Counted from the first letter of the stretch, positions 8,426 through 17,305 are shown. The stretch is 64,000 bases of DNA from OLB6 sp964467455 (GCA_964467455.1 CAYXQJ010000008.1:38375-102374), one strand, 5' to 3'. Notes: generated from the letters alone by a model not told the origin. Made by a program: numbers and translations.

Positions 8426-9979
8426 TTATTTCAACGTCGTCTTGAAGCGCTCGGTGAAGCCACTCAGAGCCGTATCCAATTCAGCCGTGACCTCGTCGGT
8501 GAGCGACTTGTGAATGGACAGACCTTCGGTGATCGCCGGATGTGAGACCTTGATGAATTCAAGCAATTCCGACTCGTAACGTTTGACGGCTTCAAGCGGC
8601 AGTTCATCCATGTAGCCCTTCGTAGCGGCATAAATGGTCACCACTTGGTCTTCGACCGACACCGGAGTATACTGCAACTGCTTCATGACTTCCATCAATC
8701 GACCGCCGCGACGCAACTGTTGCTGCGTCGACTTGTCGAGGTCGGAGCCGAACTTGGCAAAGGCCTCAAGAGCGCGGAACTGTGCCAACTCAAGCTTGAG
8801 CGGACCAGCCACCTTCTTCATGGCCTTGATCTGAGCGTTACCGCCGACGCGAGACACGGAGATACCGACATTCAAAGCCGGGCGAACGCCGGCGTTGAAA
8901 AGACTCGGCTCGAGATAGATCTGACCGTCGGTGATGGAGATCACGTTCGTTGGGATGTAGGCCGACACGTCGCCTGCCTGCGTTTCGATCACCGGCAGTG
9001 CCGTCAGCGAACCACCGCCGAGTGCATCGGAGAGCTTCGAAGCACGTTCGAGCAAGCGGCTGTGGAGATAGAACACGTCGCCCGGATACGCTTCGCGTCC
9101 CGGCGGACGGCGCAACAGCAGCGATACCTGACGGTAGGCAGCAGCTTGCTTTGAAAGGTCATCATAGATCACCAAGGCATGGCGACCTGAATCACGAAAG
9201 TACTCGCCCATCGAGCATCCGCAATACGGAGCGATGAACTGTAGCGGAGCCGGGTCGGACGCTGAAGCGTTCACGACCGTGGTGTATTCCATGGCGCCGT
9301 ACTTCTCAAGCGTCGCCACCACGTTCGCTACCGTCGATCCCTTTTGGCCGATGGCAACATAGACGCAGTACATCGGCTTGATGCCACGTTCCTGTGCTTC
9401 CTTGGTGTGTGTGTACTTCTGATTGATGATCGTGTCGATGGCAACAACGGTCTTACCTGTCTGACGGTCGCCGATGATCAACTCGCGCTGTCCGCGGCCG
9501 ATCGGGATCAACGCATCAATGGCCTTGATACCCGTTTGCAGCGGCTCCGTCACCGGCTGACGATCGATCACGCCAAGGGCCTTGCGCTCGATCGGATACA
9601 TCTTCGCCTCTTTGATCGGACCCTTACCGTCGATCGGCTGTCCAAGTGGGTTCACCACGCGGCCGATCAGACCTTCACCGACCGGTACCGACGCGATACG
9701 TCCGGTACGACGGGCTTGGTCGCCTTCCTTCACAAGCGAGTCATCGCCGAACAACACGACGCCGACGCTGTCCTCTTCAAGGTTCAGCACCATGCCGACA
9801 ACGTTGTTCGGAAACTCGACAAGTTCCGAGGCCATCACGTTAGACAAACCATATACACGAGCAACACCGTCGCCTACTTGCAACACGGTGCCGACTTCAT
9901 AGACCTCCGTCTCTTTACCAAACCCCGCCAGTTGGCGGCGCAGGATCGCAGAGATCTCGTCGGGTCGAACTTCAGCCAT
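8426..9979 (-). CDS. atpA: F-type ATP synthase subunit alpha
   Basis: The non-catalytic nucleotide-binding F1 subunit. At 517 residues it has normal length, with P-loop GDRQTGKTVVAIDTI, the alpha signature ALVIYDDLSKQAAAYRQVSL with the PGREAYPGD segment, and the Arg-finger region SISRVGG-like (GISVSRVGGNAQIKAMK). N-terminal EISAILRRQLAGF is typical. It lies downstream of atpH. Confidence 0.98.
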   Translation of the reverse strand: MAEVRPDEISAILRRQLAGFGKETEVYEVGTVLQVGDGVARVYGLSNVMASELVEFPNNVVGMVLNLEEDSVGVVLFGDDSLVKEGDQARRTGRIASVPVGEGLIGRVVNPLGQPIDGKGPIKEAKMYPIERKALGVIDRQPVTEPLQTGIKAIDALIPIGRGQRELIIGDRQTGKTVVAIDTIINQKYTHTKEAQERGIKPMYCVYVAIGQKGSTVANVVATLEKYGAMEYTTVVNASASDPAPLQFIAPYCGCSMGEYFRDSGRHALVIYDDLSKQAAAYRQVSLLLRRPPGREAYPGDVFYLHSRLLERASKLSDALGGGSLTALPVIETQAGDVSAYIPTNVISITDGQIYLEPSLFNAGVRPALNVGISVSRVGGNAQIKAMKKVAGPLKLELAQFRALEAFAKFGSDLDKSTQQQLRRGGRLMEVMKQLQYTPVSVEDQVVTIYAATKGYMDELPLEAVKRYESELLEFIKVSHPAITEGLSIHKSLTDEVTAELDTALSGFTERFKTTLK

Positions 9980-10030
9980 TGTGGTATTCCTTAGATCTTA
10001 GTTTCAATGTTCACGTTTAGATTCAAACTC

Positions 10031-10573
10031 TCAGACGGAGGTCGCCAGACGCTCACGCAGCTCATCAAGCTGTGTGCGCAGCGATCCGTCATAGACCGTG
10101 TCGCGGATCGTTACGCGAAGTCCGCCGATCAGGTCTGCCTCCGTTTCGAACGATGCGACCACATTCATACCGGTCTTCTTCGACAGTGCATTCGAAAGAT
10201 CTTTTCGCACACCATCCTCGAGTGACACGGCCGAATCAATGCTCACGCGCAAGACGTTCCGCCGCGCATCGATCTGCTCTTGATAGGCATCAGCGATCTC
10301 TCGGGCGAACTTCTCACGGCCCTTCTGGATCACCAACATCAAGAAGTTCATGGTAAGGGGCGAGATCTGACGCTCAAAGACCTCCTTGGCAATGTTCTTC
10401 TTGCGCCACCATTCGATAATGGGACTGCGGAACAACATGCGCAGGTCTGGCGACGACCGCATGGTCGCCGTGATCGTTTCAAAGTCTTTTTCAACGACAT
10501 CCTCAATGCCTTGCGAGACAGCTTCATCAAGAAGCGCTTCGGCATAGCGTGAGGCAATGGCCTTGGCTGACAT
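10031..10573 (-). CDS. atpH: F-type ATP synthase subunit delta
   Basis: The delta (OSCP-like) stator subunit connecting F1 to the b-subunit stalk. 180 residues, with the conserved start IASRYAEALLDEA, the middle NFLMLVIQKGREKFAREI, and the C-terminal GGLRVTIRDTVYDGSLRTQL motif. It lies between atpF (9-bp gap) and atpA. Confidence 0.95.
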   Translation of the reverse strand: MSAKAIASRYAEALLDEAVSQGIEDVVEKDFETITATMRSSPDLRMLFRSPIIEWWRKKNIAKEVFERQISPLTMNFLMLVIQKGREKFAREIADAYQEQIDARRNVLRVSIDSAVSLEDGVRKDLSNALSKKTGMNVVASFETEADLIGGLRVTIRDTVYDGSLRTQLDELRERLATSV

Positions 10574-10581
10574 AGGGGATC

Positions 10582-11076
10582 TTAGTTCTTAGAGAGTTCG
10601 TTGACGTAGTTCTCGGCAATGCGCTTGTGGTCGTCCCCTTGAAGGTTGCGTCCGAGCATCTTCTCCGTGGCTTCCACAACCAGCGACGACATTTCAGAGC
10701 GCAGGGCCTGGATCGCATCGTCTTTCTGACGTTCGATCTCACGCGATGCTTCCATGATCTTCTGATGCTTGACCGCATCGGCCTCTTCTGCGGCCTTGCG
10801 CACCATGGCATCGGCTTGGGTCTTGCCTTCACGCACGATCGACATCATCTCTGCCTGAGCACCGGCGATCTTCTCCTTGCTTTCGCGCAGGATGTTTTGT
10901 GCTTCGACGTTTGCGGCTTCGGCATTCTTGATCGCATCATTGATGGCGGTCTCACGTGCGGCCAGACCGTTCATCATCGGCTTCCATCCGAACTTCGCGA
11001 TGATGAAGGCGAAGATGCTGAAGTTGATCAGCGTCCAGATGACGAGACCGGGACTGAGTTCGAGAAACGATGGCAT
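10582..11076 (-). CDS. atpF: F-type ATP synthase subunit b
   Basis: The peripheral-stalk subunit b. 164 residues: one N-terminal TM span (PGLVIWTLINFSIFAFIIAK) followed by FGWKPMMNGLAARE and a long charged, alanine-rich coiled coil. The N-terminal motif LLWTLI-FxxLxxLLxKFxWKP typical of bacterial b subunits is evident. A 139-bp gap with hairpins and a short tandem array separates it from atpE. Confidence 0.95.
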   Translation of the reverse strand: MPSFLELSPGLVIWTLINFSIFAFIIAKFGWKPMMNGLAARETAINDAIKNAEAANVEAQNILRESKEKIAGAQAEMMSIVREGKTQADAMVRKAAEEADAVKHQKIMEASREIERQKDDAIQALRSEMSSLVVEATEKMLGRNLQGDDHKRIAENYVNELSKN

Positions 11077-11083
11077 AGTGTTG

Positions 11084-11145
11084 TAGGGTTGAGGGTTGAG
11101 GATTGAGGGTAGAGTCTTGAGGGTAGAGTCTTGAGGGTAGAGTCA
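11084..11145. repeat. Short tandem array between atpE and atpF
   Basis: Degenerate copies of TTGAGGGT and TAGAGTCTTGAGGG fill the space immediately upstream of the atpF start. Unlike other arrays in the window it does not reach into a reading frame. Confidence 0.75.
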
Positions 11146-11197
11146 GTGGAGGCACGTATGCGTGATACGGGTCTCCACTGACCCCACCAAAAGGTGG
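11142..11197 (-). promoter_or_regulatory. Two hairpins between atpE and atpF
   Basis: A perfect 10-bp stem (GTCAGTGGAG at 11142-11151 with CTCCACTGAC at 11173-11182, 21-nt loop) and a smaller stem CCACC-AAAA-GGTGG at 11184-11197. In the direction of transcription they follow the c-subunit gene and precede atpF, with no U-tract. Such structures commonly protect or attenuate mRNA so that the c-subunit is made in excess; that role here is inference. Confidence 0.55.
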
Positions 11198-11214
11198 AGT
11201 GAGTGACTGATCGC

Positions 11215-11445
11215 TTATTGCTTAACAGCGAGCAGGATACAGATCACACCGGCGAGAAGTGCAACACCTTCGATAAGGGCTGCACCGATGATCATCGTTG
11301 TACGGATGTCACCGGCATTCTCGGGCTGACGGCTGCTAGCTTCGAGAGCTGCTGCTGCCAAACGACCGATACCTGTACCTACGCCGAACACGGTCACGCC
11401 AACGCCGAGACCAGCGGCCAACCATGCCATTGCTACTGCTTCCAT
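11215..11445 (-). CDS. atpE: F-type ATP synthase subunit c
   Basis: The proteolipid of the c-ring, 76 residues, two TM helices joined by the RQPENAGDI polar loop. The ion-carrying carboxylate is Glu in GAALIEGVALLAG. The residue after it is Gly rather than Ser/Thr, and helix 1 lacks the Gln seen in Na+-type rings, which points to proton coupling. It lies between atpB and the hairpin region. Confidence 0.95.
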   Translation of the reverse strand: MEAVAMAWLAAGLGVGVTVFGVGTGIGRLAAAALEASSRQPENAGDIRTTMIIGAALIEGVALLAGVICILLAVKQ

Positions 11446-11483
11446 GAGAAATTCCTCCGAATGAGATTAATGTGGTTGATGAA

Positions 11484-12476
11484 TTAATGGGCTGATGCAT
11501 GATGATGATCATCGTGCGATGCATGATCTCCAAGGGCAAGACCAACGAACACCGACGTGAGCATCGAGAAGATATAGGCCTGAAGGAATGCCACCAGCAA
11601 TTCCAGCAGGTAGATGAATACCGAGAAGGAAACACTCACCGGTGTGACAGCGAACGACTTGAAGAAGAAGATCAAGCCGACGAGTGAGAGCAAGACGATG
11701 TGTCCGGCCGTCATGTTCGCAAACAAACGGATCATGAGTGCAAAGGGCTTGGTAAAGAGCGACACGATCTCGATCGGCACCATGATCGGTGCCAAGAAGA
11801 TGGGCGCGCCCCCTAACAAGTGATGGAACCATGAACCGATGCCGGCATCCTTGATGGCGATATAGTTCACGACCAAGAAGGACATCAAGGCCAGTGCTGC
11901 CGTCACACCCAAAGCGCCTGTAGCAGCGTGATTGCCCGGCAACAAGCCAAAGAGGTTGAGGAACAGAATGAAGAAGAACAGCGACATGATGAACGGCATC
12001 AAGCGCGTAGCGCGCTTGGCCGTGCCGACGTTCGGTCGGACGATCTCGTCGCGGATGTAGACCACCAATGATTCCAGTGCATTCTGGATGCCCTTGGGTG
12101 CGGCCAGCGGATTTGATACATAACGCCGACGTGCAACGAGGAACATGATGATCACGCCGATCATCGCGATCCACTGATAAGCAACGAAGTTGGTAACGGA
12201 CAGGTCGAGCGCGGGATGGCCGCCATCCGACGTTCGAACCGGATGCCCGACATGCATGGTGTAGACTCCCGCTTCCTCCATGGCGTGCGGATTGGCATAG
12301 ACGTGGAGGCCATTGTCGAGGAGGATCACCGGCAACACTTCCATGTGCTGGAAGAACATGTTGAGTTCATGGTGATCACCAAGCTCGCCAATGAGGTGCG
12401 TGAAGACCTCTCCACCTTGCGGAGAGGACTCTGCATGCGCTGCAGTGGCGTGTGTATGTGTTGTGTCTTGACTCAT
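11484..12476 (-). CDS. atpB: F-type ATP synthase subunit a
   Basis: The stator subunit forming the proton half-channels. 330 residues, longer than the E. coli protein because of a His-rich N-terminal extension of about 100 residues (residues 1-110), a form common in Bacteroidota. The essential Arg lies in MIRLFANMTAGHIVLL, and the last helices include ELLVAFLQAYIFSMLT. Its start overlaps the stop of the preceding small membrane gene by 4 bp. The C-terminus is His-rich (HASHDDHHHASAH). Confidence 0.96.
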   Translation of the reverse strand: MSQDTTHTHATAAHAESSPQGGEVFTHLIGELGDHHELNMFFQHMEVLPVILLDNGLHVYANPHAMEEAGVYTMHVGHPVRTSDGGHPALDLSVTNFVAYQWIAMIGVIIMFLVARRRYVSNPLAAPKGIQNALESLVVYIRDEIVRPNVGTAKRATRLMPFIMSLFFFILFLNLFGLLPGNHAATGALGVTAALALMSFLVVNYIAIKDAGIGSWFHHLLGGAPIFLAPIMVPIEIVSLFTKPFALMIRLFANMTAGHIVLLSLVGLIFFFKSFAVTPVSVSFSVFIYLLELLVAFLQAYIFSMLTSVFVGLALGDHASHDDHHHASAH

Positions 12477-12844
12477 GCGGCGAGGATCGGATTGATCATT
12501 CTAGCGTTTTTTTTTAGCAGATCCGTCACTGGACGGCGCACTTCTCTCTTGCTCTTTTCGAACCATTGATGAAAAAAAAGGATCTCTCCCATCAACATCA
12601 TGAAGCCCATGACGGCAAAGGTGATCGCGAACGTCACCTGATGCATCTCGAGCACACTCAGGCAGTACCATGCCGACGCGATCACGACGATCGCCCGGAC
12701 GCCCAGACTGCCAAAGACCATGGAGAGGAACACGTTGAGTTCTTTGCCGAATGCCTTTTTAGCAACTACGTAACCAACCATGGTATTCACCAGGTTGATG
12801 CCGAGTGCCGTTAGCGCAGCAATGACCGGTCCCTTAGGATCCAA
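12473..12844 (-). CDS. Small four-TM protein of the ATP synthase operon (AtpI-like position)
   Basis: A 123-residue protein with four hydrophobic spans (for example GPVIAALTALGINLVNTMVG and FAITFAVMGFMMLMGEILFF) and a basic C-terminus. It begins with TTG, overlapping the atpZ 3' end by 11 bp, and its stop overlaps the atpB start. Its place between atpZ and atpB is that of the AtpI assembly-factor family (c-ring assembly), but sequence similarity cannot be judged by eye. Confidence 0.7.
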   Translation of the reverse strand: MDPKGPVIAALTALGINLVNTMVGYVVAKKAFGKELNVFLSMVFGSLGVRAIVVIASAWYCLSVLEMHQVTFAITFAVMGFMMLMGEILFFHQWFEKSKREVRRPVTDLLKKNARMINPILAA

Positions 12845-13085
12845 TTTCTTTCTCTTTGTTTTGTTGTTGTTCTCGCCGCAACTGCTGTTGCACCGAGCGT
12901 AAAAAATTCACGAAGCCGACCACACTCCCAACGCACAGGCCGATCACGAGTCCCCATGGTTCAGAGCCCATGCGGTCGTCGATCAGCCATCCAGCGCCAC
13001 CGAGCAAGAGCACGGTCGCTGTCAGTTGCGTCCCAAGACTCAGGTACGGCGCCAACTGACGCATCACTGATGCTTGAGAGGGCAT
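12834..13085 (-). CDS. atpZ: AtpZ/AtpI family protein
   Basis: About 83 residues with two TM helices (SLGQTLT-type start YLSLGTQLTATVLLLGGAGW and WGLVIGLCVGSVVGFVNFL) separated by LIDDRMGSEP, the layout of AtpZ/AtpI-family proteins at the head of bacterial atp operons. ATG 13085 (MPSQASVMRQLAPYL) is chosen over the longer frame to 13172, whose extra 29 residues are Pro/Arg-rich and would overlap the preceding gene. Confidence 0.8.
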   Translation of the reverse strand: MPSQASVMRQLAPYLSLGTQLTATVLLLGGAGWLIDDRMGSEPWGLVIGLCVGSVVGFVNFLRSVQQQLRREQQQNKEKEIGS

Positions 13086-13108
13086 GGTACGGCCACGAAA
13101 ATTCGGCG

Positions 13109-13116
13109 CAAAATTA
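13109..13116 (-). promoter_or_regulatory. Candidate promoter element for the ATP synthase operon
   Basis: The minus strand reads TAATTTTG, an exact TAnnTTTG match, with its 3' end 23 bp upstream of the atpZ ATG. A TTG lies 21 bp further upstream (in GAATTGGG), a plausible weak -33 element inside the end of the preceding gene. Read-through from the 13129-14466 gene remains possible. Confidence 0.4.
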
Positions 13117-13128
13117 GGTCCGCCCGCG

Positions 13129-14466
13129 TCAAAAACCCAATTCACGCAGGGCGCTAAATACGGCCTCGGCAAAGATATTGCTGGTTTCGCCGTATTGGCG
13201 GTTGTCAGGAAGGAAGCGGACAGCGCCGTAGGTCGAAGGATCCAAGGGACTTATGGCACTTGTGGCCAACACCGTGGTCTCCTCCGGACGAAATTCATTA
13301 TCGACGTCATAGGCCAAGATCGTGCACCCCATTTCCACGATCTCGTCTTCTTCGAGAGGGGGCTGGTTGAATCCCAGCACGTCGAACGGGATACGCATTT
13401 TCACCAGATATCCGTCGGACCGAGGCGCCGTGATCACTCGGATGTTCTCTAAACCTGCATCTTGGGCCGGGTCGAGCTCGTCCGTGGTTCGCACCTTTGC
13501 CGTCGGACGGATGTCCATGAAGTCGCCGATCTTGACAGAGAATGCATACAGTCCGGTGTCGGCCTCCGAGCGCACGGCCAGCTTACTTCCCTTGAGTGAG
13601 GTGATGTACCGCGAGCCCCCTACCTCTTTGGGAGTGGCGACATCGATCCAGATCTCAATGCGGTCGGCTGGACAGGTATCGCACCAACCCGTGACGACGT
13701 TGGAATCACGCACGGCAATATGGAGATAGAAGAACTGATCGTCGTACACCATGCGCGACGTAAAGGATGCATCCTCCGGACCGCTCCACCAGAACGATCC
13801 CTCACGTACGTCGGCGATGGAGCCAACGCGGACATCCGTTTCGATACCGGCATAGACGTGACGTCCACGTTCATACACCGGAATGGTACAGTACTCGGTC
13901 ACAAAGGCCGGCTTGCCGTCCTGGGTAACATAACGCTCTCGTGTTCGCAGTGTTTGGTAGTTGCGATAACCCTCATGATCGAACCGTTCGATGGTATTCG
14001 ACACGAACTCATCAACAAGGATCACACTCCCCTGCCAATAACGATATCCGCGCATGACCCAGTGTTCGGCCTTGTGCTTCTGTACCACATAGCAGTTCAC
14101 ATCCTTGATCACGACGCCAACCTCAAGCGGCAGGTCGACGTAGCTGACGGGGAAGTCGGCAACGTTGACCAAGAATCCATCGATGTCGGCGAACATGTGC
14201 ACCAAGCACTCTTTCTTTCTGGTGCCGAGAATATTCACCGAGATCGCAAGATCGTTGTATCCATCACCGGTGAAATCGCCCACATCCCAACCCCAGATCC
14301 GGTACTTAGCGCCCTTGGGCATCATCCGCTCCACATCAGCCACCAACTCTTCATCAAAGTAGGGGGCGAGTTTGGGCGCAAACTCTTTCCACTCCATACC
14401 GCTTTGCGCAGAAACCGAAGTAGACAGGAGCAAGACCGCACAAAGAAGCGTCAGGATCTGTCTCAC
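13129..14466 (-). CDS. Secreted protein with CBM9/DOMON-like domain
   Basis: A 445-residue exported protein with signal peptide (LTLLCAVLLLSTSVSA|Q). An early segment GWDVGDFTGDGYNDLAISV resembles an FG-GAP/EF-hand-like Ca2+ site. The second half (FWWSGPEDASFTSRMVYDDQ, then FYLHIAVRDSNV, DRIEIWIDVA, MRIPFDVLGF) matches the CBM9-like fold that binds sugars or haem-like ligands. No T9SS tail is present. Its start overlaps the stop of the PfkB kinase gene by 4 bp, so it belongs to the same transcript. Confidence 0.75.
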   Translation of the reverse strand: MRQILTLLCAVLLLSTSVSAQSGMEWKEFAPKLAPYFDEELVADVERMMPKGAKYRIWGWDVGDFTGDGYNDLAISVNILGTRKKECLVHMFADIDGFLVNVADFPVSYVDLPLEVGVVIKDVNCYVVQKHKAEHWVMRGYRYWQGSVILVDEFVSNTIERFDHEGYRNYQTLRTRERYVTQDGKPAFVTEYCTIPVYERGRHVYAGIETDVRVGSIADVREGSFWWSGPEDASFTSRMVYDDQFFYLHIAVRDSNVVTGWCDTCPADRIEIWIDVATPKEVGGSRYITSLKGSKLAVRSEADTGLYAFSVKIGDFMDIRPTAKVRTTDELDPAQDAGLENIRVITAPRSDGYLVKMRIPFDVLGFNQPPLEEDEIVEMGCTILAYDVDNEFRPEETTVLATSAISPLDPSTYGAVRFLPDNRQYGETSNIFAEAVFSALRELGF

Positions 14467-15461
14467 AACTTCTCCGTCGACGTCAACACGGTATCTCGAA
14501 TGATGATGTGGTCGGCCTTCAAACGCGCGCCGTATTGTGCGACCACCTGGGCCGAGGCATAGGCCGCAAGACGGCCTGCATGCTCGGGATGATAGCGATG
14601 CAAGACGCCGTAGAGAAAGGCCCCGGCGAACATGTCACCGGCACCGGTCGCGTCGACGGGTTTGATGGAGTAGGCAGGAATATCGGCGGTACGTCCGTCC
14701 CACTGAACGCGACTTCCTTTATCGCCGAGTGTGAAGACCACGTTCTTGAAGCGCGAGCGCAGTGCACGCACGGCAGTATCGGCATCTTCCTCGCCGGCAA
14801 GAGCGCAGCCTTCACGCTCGTTGCAGAAGATGAGATCCGTATGCTTGAGAACACTGTTCAATCTGTCGCCAAACACGTCAATGATAAAGGCATCAGAGCA
14901 GCTGACGGCGATATTCGTTCCATGCTTCTTGGCATAAAACGCAGCCATGTCGACAGCTTCGGCACCATGATCGTCGGTAAGCTTATACCCTTCGATGTAG
15001 ATCCACTCGCTACGCTTGATCAACTCTTCATTGATGTTACGCGTCGTGTAGTTGGTATTGACAGCCAATGTTGTGTTCAGCGTACGCTCGCTATCCGGCG
15101 TGATCATCACCACGCATGTACCTGTTGCTTCGCCGGAGATCTTCTCTGCGACCAGTTCGATGCCGAGGTGCGTGAATTCGTCCGCATAGAAATGGCCGAA
15201 GTCGTCGTGGCCAAGCAATGACTTGAACGCTGCTGAGCCACCGAACTGTGCGAAGGCAATCACGGTGTTGCCGGCCGAGCCCCCTGAGGAGCGGTGAGCT
15301 TCACGATCGGCAAGTGCGGCCAACAATTCTGCTTGACGCGACGGCTCCGTGAGCGTCATTGCGCCCTTCTGCACGCCAAATGCGGCAAGCTCTTCTTCGG
15401 TGACACGATATTCAATGTCGACCAAGGCATTGCCGATGCCTGTCAATGCGATCTGCTTCAC
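14463..15461 (-). CDS. PfkB-family sugar/adenosine kinase
   Basis: A 332-residue ribokinase-superfamily enzyme. Motif 1 is SSGGSAGNTVIAFAQFGG; the phosphoryl-transfer site is PVDATGAGDMFAGAFLYG, with the catalytic Asp in GAGD. The N-terminal GIGNALVDIEYRV and the NEREGCALAG segment are those of bacterial adenosine-kinase-like members. Substrate is not certain. It lies 1 bp after ddl. Confidence 0.88.
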   Translation of the reverse strand: MKQIALTGIGNALVDIEYRVTEEELAAFGVQKGAMTLTEPSRQAELLAALADREAHRSSGGSAGNTVIAFAQFGGSAAFKSLLGHDDFGHFYADEFTHLGIELVAEKISGEATGTCVVMITPDSERTLNTTLAVNTNYTTRNINEELIKRSEWIYIEGYKLTDDHGAEAVDMAAFYAKKHGTNIAVSCSDAFIIDVFGDRLNSVLKHTDLIFCNEREGCALAGEEDADTAVRALRSRFKNVVFTLGDKGSRVQWDGRTADIPAYSIKPVDATGAGDMFAGAFLYGVLHRYHPEHAGRLAAYASAQVVAQYGARLKADHIIIRDTVLTSTEKL

Positions 15462-15462
15462 C

Positions 15463-16482
15463 TCAATCCTCCAGACTCAAACGAATGATCTCTTCACACA
15501 AAGGACCGAATTCGATGCCGGCTTCGCGGGCAGCCATGGGAACAAGACTAAGCTCTGTGAATCCCGGTGCCGTGTTAACCTCCAGACACACTGGAATATT
15601 CTCGTCGTTCAGTCGGAAGTCGATCCGACTGTAGGCCTTGCATCCAAGAATGTGATGGGCCGTGACGGCAAGACTCATCACGTGGTCCTGTACTTCCTCC
15701 GTGAGATCAGCAGGACAGTGATACTCCGTCTTGCCCTTCGTGTACTTGTTGTTGTAGTCGTAGAAGCCATCTTTCGGCTCGATCTCGATCACAGGCAGCG
15801 CTTCGTCGCCAAGTACGGCAACCGTCAGTTCGCGTCCGGCAATGTATCGCTCGATCAAGATCGACTTCGTGAACTCCCCTGCATGACGGATCGCCTGCTG
15901 AAGGGCGACGACATCATTGGCATCAACGATCGTGAGTCCAACCGTAGAACCTTGGTCGTTGGGTTTGACCACGACCTTGCCGCTAAGTTCTTTGCGGATC
16001 TCATCGAGCATCTCAAGGTTGTCTGCATCTTCCGGCTTCACTACGACCCAAAACGCGGTCGGAATGCCACCCACTTGGAACAACATCTTCGTCATGGCCT
16101 TGTCCATGGCCACGGCACTCGCCACCATACCGCTGCCGGTATACTTCACACCGCGCATGTCCAACAACGACTGCACGTAACCATCTTCGCCGTAACGGCC
16201 GTGTAGAGCGATGAACACCACTTCCACATCATTGAGAAGGGGGCTCATCACACACTCGATCACACTTGACGGCTTGAACGAGGCAAGTTCTTCAGCGGTG
16301 ATCTCGGCATTTGTTGCGTTGGCAAGATCATCATCGGTCAGAAGGCCACTTGCCCCCTTTGACGGATCGATGGCCTTGACGCTATGACCAAGCGCTCTCA
16401 GATTCTTCACGATAGCGCGTCCACTCAGCAGCGAGATATTGCGCTCGGGGCTAATGCCCCCCATAAATACGGCGATGTTCAT
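15463..16482 (-). CDS. ddl: D-alanine--D-alanine ligase
   Basis: An ATP-grasp ligase making D-Ala-D-Ala for peptidoglycan. 339 residues: FMGGISPERNISLLSG at the N-terminus, HGRYGEDGYVQSLLDMRG, ATP-binding VVKPNDQGSTVGLTIV, IERYIAGRELTVAVLGD, and metal-binding RIDFRLNDE with LEVNTAPGFT. The Ser of the usual SAEHEVS is within SPERNIS. Its start codon lies 10 bp from the 27-bp tail of a dispersed repeat. Confidence 0.95.
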   Translation of the reverse strand: MNIAVFMGGISPERNISLLSGRAIVKNLRALGHSVKAIDPSKGASGLLTDDDLANATNAEITAEELASFKPSSVIECVMSPLLNDVEVVFIALHGRYGEDGYVQSLLDMRGVKYTGSGMVASAVAMDKAMTKMLFQVGGIPTAFWVVVKPEDADNLEMLDEIRKELSGKVVVKPNDQGSTVGLTIVDANDVVALQQAIRHAGEFTKSILIERYIAGRELTVAVLGDEALPVIEIEPKDGFYDYNNKYTKGKTEYHCPADLTEEVQDHVMSLAVTAHHILGCKAYSRIDFRLNDENIPVCLEVNTAPGFTELSLVPMAAREAGIEFGPLCEEIIRLSLED

Positions 16483-16560
16483 TCAGTTATTCGTTCCTCA
16501 CTCCGTTCGGAATGACATTCGGTTATTCGGTTATTCGGTTATTCGGTTATTCGGTTATTC
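16483..16560 (-). repeat. Dispersed repeat: octamer array plus 27-bp tail (copy 1)
   Basis: On the minus strand, five CCGAATAA units (16519-16560) are followed by a 27-bp tail at 16493-16519 containing ATTCCGAACGGAGTGAGG, then another partial unit. An identical tail with a similar array occurs at 54621-54705. In both copies the array carries the stop codon of the upstream gene and the tail ends just before the next start codon. The units place TAA in all three frames because 8 is not divisible by 3. Confidence 0.9.
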
Positions 16561-17278
16561 TGGACTTCAAGAACTTGACGTCTTCCCATGTGTCTTTCTT
16601 CCATGCCGGATTTCTGAGTAGTGCAGCGGGATGGTACGTGACGATCGTTGGGATGCCGTGGTAATCGTGGATCGAGCCGCGAAGGTCCTTCATCGAAGAT
16701 TTGTTCTTGAGCAAGGTATTCGCCGCCGTGAGACCTAATGCGAGAATGTAGCGTGGTTTTACAAGCTCGATCTGTTTCCAGAGGTACGGCTCGCATTGAT
16801 CAGTTTCGCTTTGCAGCGGTTTGCGATTGTTAGGAGGTCTGCACTTGAGGATGTTGCAGATGTAGACCTCGTCGCGTGGCAGCTCGATCGATTCCAAGAT
16901 CTTGGTGAGGAGTTGTCCGGCACGGCCAACGAATGGCAATCCCTGCTCATCCTCGTCGGCACCCGGCGCTTCTCCGATCACCATCAGTTGTGCATTCGGG
17001 TTGCCGCTGCCAAAGACAAAGTTGGTGCGTGTTGCCCCAAGAGGACAGTTCATGCACGTACAAATGGCGGCGTTGAGGGATTCGAGGGAGGTGGTGTCGG
17101 CCCACATGTTGGATTGGGGAATGGGCAATGGGGAATGGGGAATGGTTACCATGGCACTTGGCACCTGGAACGTGGCACCTGGCACCTGGAACGTGGCACC
17201 CTCCACGTACAAACGATCTCCGTACATCTCGCGCTGTTGGCGGAGATAGTTGATGATGTCTTCGTGGATGGTGGCCAT
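16547..17278 (-). CDS. Uracil-DNA glycosylase, type 4 (Fe-S) family
   Basis: A DNA-repair enzyme removing uracil. From ATG 17278 it is 243 residues. The Fe-S and catalytic motifs are visible: CTCMNCPLGATRTNFVFG, GEAPGADEDEQGLPFVGRAG (motif A), VYICNILKCRPPNNRKP and TYHPAALLRNP (motif B). Residues from about 29-50 (ATFQVPGATFQVPSA and PHSPLPIPQS) are encoded by a tandem array and act as a linker. The last residues (RITE) and the TAA stop lie inside the octamer array. A TTG four codons upstream is a less likely start. Confidence 0.92.
   Translation of the reverse strand: MATIHEDIINYLRQQREMYGDRLYVEGATFQVPGATFQVPSAMVTIPHSPLPIPQSNMWADTTSLESLNAAICTCMNCPLGATRTNFVFGSGNPNAQLMVIGEAPGADEDEQGLPFVGRAGQLLTKILESIELPRDEVYICNILKCRPPNNRKPLQSETDQCEPYLWKQIELVKPRYILALGLTAANTLLKNKSSMKDLRGSIHDYHGIPTIVTYHPAALLRNPAWKKDTWEDVKFLKSRITE
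17113..17200. repeat. Tandem arrays inside the uracil-DNA glycosylase gene
   Basis: Two adjacent word types: GGGAATGG repeats (17113-17146) and CACCTGGAACGTGG repeats (17153-17200). Together they encode the low-complexity linker between the N-terminal helix and the catalytic domain. Confidence 0.8.
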
Positions 17279-17305
17279 GGTGGGGCGCAAAATACGAATG
17301 AGAAA

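Noticed and set aside
11215..11445. Na+-coupled c-subunit
   Set aside because: The residue after the ion-binding Glu is Gly and no Gln is in helix 1, so the Na+ signature is not met.
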